From positions 1-64,000 of the forward strand of contig CAAFUN010000032.1 in the NCBI GenBank assembly GCA_900766195.1: a stretch of 64,000 nt of DNA. Reading direction: 5' to 3'. This document shows positions 59,810-64,000 of the stretch, in pieces. Under the pieces are notes generated by a model. It saw nothing but the letters and a program-made list of their open reading frames with translations, did not search any database and was not told the DNA's origin. A program made the translations under genes and the position numbers. Origin of the DNA: an uncultured Bacteroides sp. (GTDB taxonomy: Bacteria > Bacteroidota > Bacteroidia > Bacteroidales > Bacteroidaceae). Within the stretch, counting starts at the first letter, position 1; each line of letters begins with the position of its first letter.

Positions 59810-60685
59810 ATGAAATTTACATTATCCTATAAATATATCCCTTTTCTAGTTTCGGCAATGCTCCTCTTTTCGAGTTTCAAGAGCGAAGTGAAAGAAGGTG
59901 GGCAGCCACTGAAAGTGATGACTTTCAACATTCGTCTGGATGCACCGTCAGACAGCGCTAATAACTGGAAATATCGTAAAGACAATGTCTGTAAGATGAT
60001 AGCCTACTATGGACCTGATTTACTGGGAATGCAAGAAGTATGTCACAACCAAATGGAAGACCTGAAAAAAGGTCTTCCACAATATACTGCTTTAGGCGTG
60101 GGGCGTGACGATGGAAAAGATGCTGGTGAATATTCACCTGTATTCTTTAATTCCGAGCGATTTGCGTTAGTGAAATATGGCTATTTTGCAATTAGTGAAC
60201 ATCCCGATCGCATTGGTATCAAAGGCTGGGATGCTTCTTATAATCGTATCTGCACATGGGCTGTGCTGCAGGAGAAAAGTAATGGTAAGAAGCTGGCTTT
60301 CTTCAATACTCATCTTGATAATGATGGAGTGATAGCTCGCAAAGAAGGTGCTCGTCTCATTTTGAAAAAAATACAGGAAATAGCACCGAAAATACCTGTC
60401 GTAATTACCGGTGACTTTAACTGTTATGCTCCTGAAATAGAACCACTACAGGTGTTTGAGGAGGGTGGAATGAAGAATGCTTCAAAAGTAGCATCCATAA
60501 ACTATGGTCCTTCGTGGTCTTTCCATGATTTCGGTCGATTGCCTTTGAATGAGCGCATGCTGCTGGATTACGTTTTCGTAACAAGCAAAGTAAAGGTCGA
60601 TCGTTATCGTGTTATTCAAGATACTCCTGACAACGTTTTCCTTTCAGATCATTGTCCGGTGTTTGTAAACTTGGTTATAGAGTAG
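59810..60685 (+). CDS. Endonuclease/exonuclease/phosphatase-fold secreted protein
   Basis: The 291-residue protein has an N-terminal signal and the EEP fold. Its motifs are VMTFNIRLDAPSDSANNW, DLLGMQEVCHNQMEDL (metal Glu), FFNTHLDNDG (catalytic His), VITGDFNCYAPE (Asp/Asn) and FLSDHCPVFVNL (final Asp-His). The family cleaves phosphoester bonds. Close relatives in Bacteroides occur inside sugar-utilisation loci, but their substrates are mostly unknown to me. It is 16 bp after the GH3 gene and so probably in the same operon. It might remove phosphate-containing groups (for example phosphoglycerol) from natural cyclic beta-1,2-glucans; this is speculation. Confidence 0.85.
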   Translation: MKFTLSYKYIPFLVSAMLLFSSFKSEVKEGGQPLKVMTFNIRLDAPSDSANNWKYRKDNVCKMIAYYGPDLLGMQEVCHNQMEDLKKGLPQYTALGVGRDDGKDAGEYSPVFFNSERFALVKYGYFAISEHPDRIGIKGWDASYNRICTWAVLQEKSNGKKLAFFNTHLDNDGVIARKEGARLILKKIQEIAPKIPVVITGDFNCYAPEIEPLQVFEEGGMKNASKVASINYGPSWSFHDFGRLPLNERMLLDYVFVTSKVKVDRYRVIQDTPDNVFLSDHCPVFVNLVIE

Positions 60686-60782
60686 CGAAATCAAAATGAG
60701 AATATGCAACCTCTTTGCTGAAATCTGTTTTTACGAGGATAATGTAAGAGGAACATCAATAATTAATTGAAATTGAGACTAT

Positions 60783-62123
60783 ATGAGAAAGATATATGGA
60801 CTTCTAGCGCTAGTTCTGTTGCCGGCCTTTGCACAATGTAAAAGCCGAACATCCGATGTGGAAAATGAACAGAGTAGTAAACTAACCGACAATGCCATTT
60901 TGGATATTGTTCAAAGAAAAACATTCGATTACTTCTGGAAAGGTGCTGAACCAAATAGTGGTCTTGCATGTGAGCGTATACACGTAGATGGTATTTATCC
61001 CGAAAATGATCAGAATGTAGTTACTACGGGGGGAAGTGGTTTTGGTATTATGGCTATACTTGCCGGTATAGACCGTGGCTATGTTACTCGTACAGAAGGT
61101 GTGGAACGCATGGAACGCATTGTTTCATTCTTGGAAAAAGCTGATCGTTTTCATGGTGCATATCCCCATTGGATGTATGGAGATACTGGCAAAGTCAAGT
61201 CTTTCGGAACAAAAGACAACGGTGGAGACTTGGTGGAAACAGCTTTTCTTATGCAGGGACTTCTTGCTGTGCATCAATATTATATAAATGGTTCTTCACG
61301 CGAAAAAGTAGTGGCCGAACGTATTGATAAAATATGGCGGGCAGTAGAATGGGACTGGTACCGTAAGGATGGGCAAAACGTACTGTATTGGCATTGGAGT
61401 CCGGAGTATGGATGGGATATGAACTTTCCTGTACACGGTTACAATGAATGCCTTGTGATGTATGTTCTTGCTGCTTCTTCACCTACACATAGTGTTCCTG
61501 TAGATGTTTATAGTGAAGGATGGGCGGAAAAAGGTGCGATAGTTTCTCCACATACAGTTGAAGGGATTAATTTGAATTTACGCTATCAGGGCACTGTTGC
61601 CGGACCTCTTTTCTGGGCGCATTATTCTTTTCTCGGGCTTAATCCTACGGGCTTATCCGATAAATATTGCAGCAATTACTTTGATGAAATGAAAAACCTA
61701 ACGTTGGTAAACCGTGCTTATTGCATCCGTAATCCGAAGAAATACAAAGGTTATGGTGCCGATTGTTGGGGATTGACTGCAAGCTATTCGGTTGACGGCT
61801 ATGCTGCTCATGCTCCTAATGGTGAGAATGACAAAGGCGTAATCTCTCCCACAGCGGCATTATCGTCCATTGTCTATACACCGGAATATTCCATGCAAGT
61901 CATGCGGCATTTATATGATATGAGAGATCGGGTATTTGGTTCTTATGGTTTTTATGATGCCTTTAGTGAAACAGCAGGGTGGTATCCGCAACGTTACCTT
62001 GCCATTGATCAGGGACCGATAGCAGTAATGATCGAGAATTACCGTACCGGATTGCTGTGGAAGCTCTTTATGAGTCATCCGGATGTAGAGAAAGGACTGA
62101 AAGTATTGGATTTTAAACAATAA
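60783..62123 (+). CDS. GH144-like endo-beta-1,2-glucanase (glucoamylase-fold lipoprotein)
   Basis: The 446-residue protein has a lipoprotein-like signal (LLPAFAQC, Cys19) and an (alpha/alpha)6 barrel of the PF10091 glycoamylase type: VQRKTFDYFWKGAEPNSGLA, TTGGSGFGIMAILAGIDRGY, and KDNGGDLVETAFLMQGLLAV with D145, D149 and E152. That D-x3-D-x2-E spacing agrees with the acidic residues I recall for the first GH144 enzyme. Later come WGLTASYSVDGYAAHAPNG and FGSYGFYDAFSETAGWYPQR. GH144 enzymes cut beta-1,2-glucan to short sophoro-oligosaccharides. It is the last enzyme of the locus and is followed by a strong terminator. Confidence 0.82.
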   Translation: MRKIYGLLALVLLPAFAQCKSRTSDVENEQSSKLTDNAILDIVQRKTFDYFWKGAEPNSGLACERIHVDGIYPENDQNVVTTGGSGFGIMAILAGIDRGYVTRTEGVERMERIVSFLEKADRFHGAYPHWMYGDTGKVKSFGTKDNGGDLVETAFLMQGLLAVHQYYINGSSREKVVAERIDKIWRAVEWDWYRKDGQNVLYWHWSPEYGWDMNFPVHGYNECLVMYVLAASSPTHSVPVDVYSEGWAEKGAIVSPHTVEGINLNLRYQGTVAGPLFWAHYSFLGLNPTGLSDKYCSNYFDEMKNLTLVNRAYCIRNPKKYKGYGADCWGLTASYSVDGYAAHAPNGENDKGVISPTAALSSIVYTPEYSMQVMRHLYDMRDRVFGSYGFYDAFSETAGWYPQRYLAIDQGPIAVMIENYRTGLLWKLFMSHPDVEKGLKVLDFKQ

Positions 62124-62150
62124 GGTTACTTCTTTATTTTGTTGTTTTAA

Positions 62151-62196
62151 ACATCTCTCAAGAACTAATAGATAAGGTTCTTGTGAGATGTTTTTT
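62151..62196 (+). terminator. Terminator of the utilisation locus
   Basis: ACATCTC-T-CAAGAAC (62151-62165) pairs with GTTCTTG-T-GAGATGT (62177-62191), a 14-bp stem with one T-T mismatch, followed by T (62191-62196). It ends the susC-led operon. Confidence 0.85.
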
Positions 62197-62397
62197 ATTT
62201 ACCGGAGTTTGAGATAATCAATTAAACTCAAATTAGTTATAACGTTAAAATATCAATTTCGGAAAGGATATATAAACTATTATTACATTTATTGTTGTAT
62301 ATTTGGCGACCAGCATAAAGAGATATGTTCAATATCTTTTGTTATAAAGAAACAACTACTTAACTAGTAAACTATATTATTGTATAAAAATGATGTT

Positions 62398-63444
62398 ATG
62401 AGAAAAATTATTTTAAGTTTTTTAGTCCTGAGCGCTGTTCTGATTTCTTGTAAAGATTCCAAGCTAAAAATAGATAAAGCTCAGTATTCTGGTAAAGATA
62501 TATCAAGCGAGGCATCTATCATCAGAAATAAAGATACTAAAGCTGCCGAATTGCATATCGAATTATCAGGTAAATGGATGTTGTATGCCGGAAATTCAGT
62601 AGAAAGTATCGATTTCTCGAAACCTATTGCTGAAGGAGATAAGAGTGGTGTTTTTCCTTTGAATGTATCAGATAGTGTACGTAGCTATTTTGAATTGGTA
62701 ACTCCTGAAGGAAGCGCTATCTTGGCAGAGCGTCATTTACCCATGTCAGGCGGCTATAATTTCAGAGATTTAGGAGGTTATAAAACAGTAGATGGGAGGT
62801 ATGTCAAATGGGGTAAGATATTCAGATCCGATGATTTGGCTACTCTGACAGGTAGTGATCTTAGCTATTTATCAAGTATTCCTTTGATTTCAATCGTTGA
62901 TTTCAGATCTTCTGAAGAAATAAAAGGAGCTCCCGATAAGCTACCTGCTTCAGTTAAAAAGGATTATGCATTTTCTATTACTCCAGGAAATTTATCTATC
63001 GAACGTCTGGCTGAGCTTAAAGCTTCACAGATAGATAGTGCTATGGTAAGTATGAACGTGTCATTTGTAAGTGATACTGCATGTATAAAGAGATATAAAG
63101 AGTTTTTCGCTTTGTTGCAACAGGAAAAAAATGTTCCTTTAATGTTTCATTGCTCGGCAGGTAAAGATAGAACCGGAATGGGAGCTGCTCTTGTGCTATT
63201 TGCATTAGGCGTAGATGAAAAGACGATTGTTGATGATTATTTGGCCTCTAATATTTATCTTGGTGATAAGTATGCTCAGTATATAGCTAAATATCCCAAT
63301 TTGAAGCCTTTATTTGAAGTCCAAAAGAACTTTATAATGGCAGGTATAGACCGGATGAAAAAAGATCATGGGTCAGTTGAAAAGTATTTGATTAATGTTT
63401 TAGGAGTAGATATACAGAAGTTTAGAGAAATGTATCTGTATTAG
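62398..63444 (+). CDS. Tyrosine-phosphatase-family lipoprotein
   Basis: The 348-residue protein (ATG at 62398; a TTG at 62380 is less likely) has a lipobox (SAVLISC). After an N-terminal beta region (about 20-115) comes a Y_phosphatase3 domain: GGYNFRDLGGYKTVDGRYVK, WGKIFRSDDLATLTG, VDFRSSEEIKGAPDKLPA, and the P-loop FHCSAGKDRTGMGAALVLFA with the CX5R signature (C-S-A-G-K-D-R). It is therefore a cysteine-dependent phosphatase held in an outer or inner membrane, facing the periplasm. The substrate may be phosphotyrosine, phosphoinositide or a sugar phosphate. It follows the utilisation locus but has a terminator before and after it. Confidence 0.85.
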   Translation: MRKIILSFLVLSAVLISCKDSKLKIDKAQYSGKDISSEASIIRNKDTKAAELHIELSGKWMLYAGNSVESIDFSKPIAEGDKSGVFPLNVSDSVRSYFELVTPEGSAILAERHLPMSGGYNFRDLGGYKTVDGRYVKWGKIFRSDDLATLTGSDLSYLSSIPLISIVDFRSSEEIKGAPDKLPASVKKDYAFSITPGNLSIERLAELKASQIDSAMVSMNVSFVSDTACIKRYKEFFALLQQEKNVPLMFHCSAGKDRTGMGAALVLFALGVDEKTIVDDYLASNIYLGDKYAQYIAKYPNLKPLFEVQKNFIMAGIDRMKKDHGSVEKYLINVLGVDIQKFREMYLY

Positions 63445-63480
63445 ATACTTGCCATCTGAAAAACTTGTTTTTAGTTAGAA

Positions 63481-63521
63481 AAAGATGCTGAACCTCTTGA
63501 TTAGGATTCAGCATCTTTTTT
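63481..63521 (+). terminator. Terminator after the tyrosine phosphatase gene
   Basis: AAAGATGCTGAA (63481-63492) pairs with TTCAGCATCTTT (63507-63518), followed by further T to 63521: a 12-bp intrinsic terminator. Confidence 0.85.
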
Positions 63522-63557
63522 ATTAAGCTTAGCTGGTTTGCGGTTGCAAGAATGCAT

Positions 63558-63645
63558 TTGTGCCACCGCGATGGCAAAGTTGTGCCAATGCAGTGGCAAA
63601 GTTGTGCCAATTCGATGGCAAAGTTGTGCCACCGCGTTGGCACAA
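63558..63645. repeat. 22-bp-period palindromic array (4 units, TTGTGCCA/TGGCAAAG type)
   Basis: Four contiguous 22-bp units start at 63558, 63580, 63602 and 63624. Each is TTGTGCCA, a six-base core, TGGCAAAG (last unit TGGCACAA). Cores are CCGCGA, ATGCAG, ATTCGA and CCGCGT. The arms are identical in the first three units; only the cores change. The TGCCA/TGGCA parts are reverse complements, so each unit is a hairpin. The array lies between a terminator and the end of a convergent gene. Confidence 0.9.
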
Positions 63646-63733
63646 AACTCAGCTTGCATACGGCGGCTAGCGGCGTTGAATAAATGTTCCTTTTTCTATA
63701 GTATGTTGACTCTTACGTTTAATTTATAATCTC

Positions 63734-64000
63734 TTATTCACTGCTACTGTTACTACCCGAGCTGCTACCACTACTCTTTACATCGTCATTGCTGATGGAA
63801 CGCGCTGCTTTCTTTACGCTGGCTTTTAATTCTCCGATGCGGTAACTGATACTGATTCCAAATCGCTGGCGAGTGTACTTATTCCAATTTTCTTGAGTAA
63901 ATCCAGTACCTTCCAGAGTGGACGTGTTGCGAATATATTTTTTGAAAAAGTTGTTGGCAAAGGCGGAAAGTGTGAGTCGCTTATTGATAAACGATTTGTT
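63734..64000 (-). CDS. C-terminal end of an outer membrane beta-barrel protein (partial)
   Basis: On the minus strand an open frame enters from the right edge and stops at TAA (63734-63736), giving the last 88 residues. They include ENWNKYTRQRFGISISYRIG, a typical final barrel strand with alternating aromatic residues. The segment ELKASVKKAARSISNDDVK follows, and then a Ser/Gly-rich tail (SSGSSSGSNSSSE). This ending is characteristic of OMP_b-brl_3 (TonB-dependent receptor-like) proteins in Bacteroidales. The N-terminal plug and most of the barrel are outside the window. Confidence 0.75.
   Translation of the reverse strand, partial: NKSFINKRLTLSAFANNFFKKYIRNTSTLEGTGFTQENWNKYTRQRFGISISYRIGELKASVKKAARSISNDDVKSSGSSSGSNSSSE

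Noticed and set aside
26984..63645. The three 22-bp arrays as CRISPR arrays
   Set aside because: Units are 22 bp in total with four- to six-base variable parts, there are no 30-bp spacers, and no cas genes lie in the window.
63538..63729. Open frame across the TTGTGCCA array
   Set aside because: Its product is just the translated repeat, and it overlaps the downstream side of a convergent gene. No coding signal is seen.

Overview
The window is a chromosomal segment of a Bacteroidales bacterium, most likely Bacteroides sensu lato. The evidence is a SusC/SusD pair with glycoside hydrolases, proteins typical of the group (DUF4254, head-GIN/DUF2807, DUF6492, OMP_b-brl barrels), AT-rich DNA, and promoters of the Bacteroides type (TTTG, about 19-20 nt, TAnnTTTG). 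Two promoters fit that consensus exactly: one upstream of tRNA-Glu/rpsT and one upstream of rimP-nusA-infB. No phage, plasmid, insertion sequence or CRISPR array was seen.

Layout. 1-10.9 kb is a surface-glycan (LPS core/O-chain type) cluster. A 5'-truncated rhamnosyltransferase-like gene lies at the edge. A minus-strand operon follows, transcribed DUF4254 > GT9 heptosyltransferase > LPS-kinase-like > TagD-like nucleotidyltransferase. A plus-strand operon runs TagF-like phosphotransferase > GT2 > GT2 > GT4 > GT2 > GT11 fucosyltransferase-like, and a convergent DUF6492 gene ends the cluster. TagD-like and TagF-like genes on either side of one divergent promoter region suggest a glycerol-phosphate-type decoration. 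11.5-17.1 kb holds an MsbA-like ABC exporter and a GH18-NodB-GT2 fusion protein. 17.2-25.1 kb is housekeeping: RNase HI with viroplasmin domain, nitroreductase, aroK, speA, argB, an ECF sigma factor with a likely anti-sigma partner, a DUF2807 lipoprotein and a YgjP-like metallopeptidase. 25.2-26.7 kb has a broken esterase remnant followed by an intact CE1-type esterase.

27.4-39.6 kb holds rimP-nusA-infB, cvpA-sufBCDS (Fe-S assembly), rnhB and a CorA transporter. 39.8-49.6 kb holds gpmI, DUF3109, gyrB, rpsT, tRNA-Glu, recO, fumC and an OvoA-type ovothiol synthase. 49.7-62.1 kb is a polysaccharide utilisation locus: a membrane-spanning sensor with a LuxR-type DNA-binding domain, SusC, SusD, a GH3 beta-glucosidase, an endonuclease/exonuclease/phosphatase-fold protein and a GH144-like enzyme. 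This set fits beta-1,2-glucan use. A lipoprotein tyrosine phosphatase and the end of an outer-membrane barrel gene close the window.

The least explained feature is a set of three short intergenic arrays (26984-27071, 41464-41573, 63558-63645). All three have an exact 22-bp period. Each unit is a small palindrome with conserved arms and a variable core, and the arm sequence differs between arrays. Other regulatory structures include a 28-bp perfect inverted repeat at 11209-11288, palindromes overlapping the aroK and rnhB promoters, and a candidate attenuator ahead of rimP.
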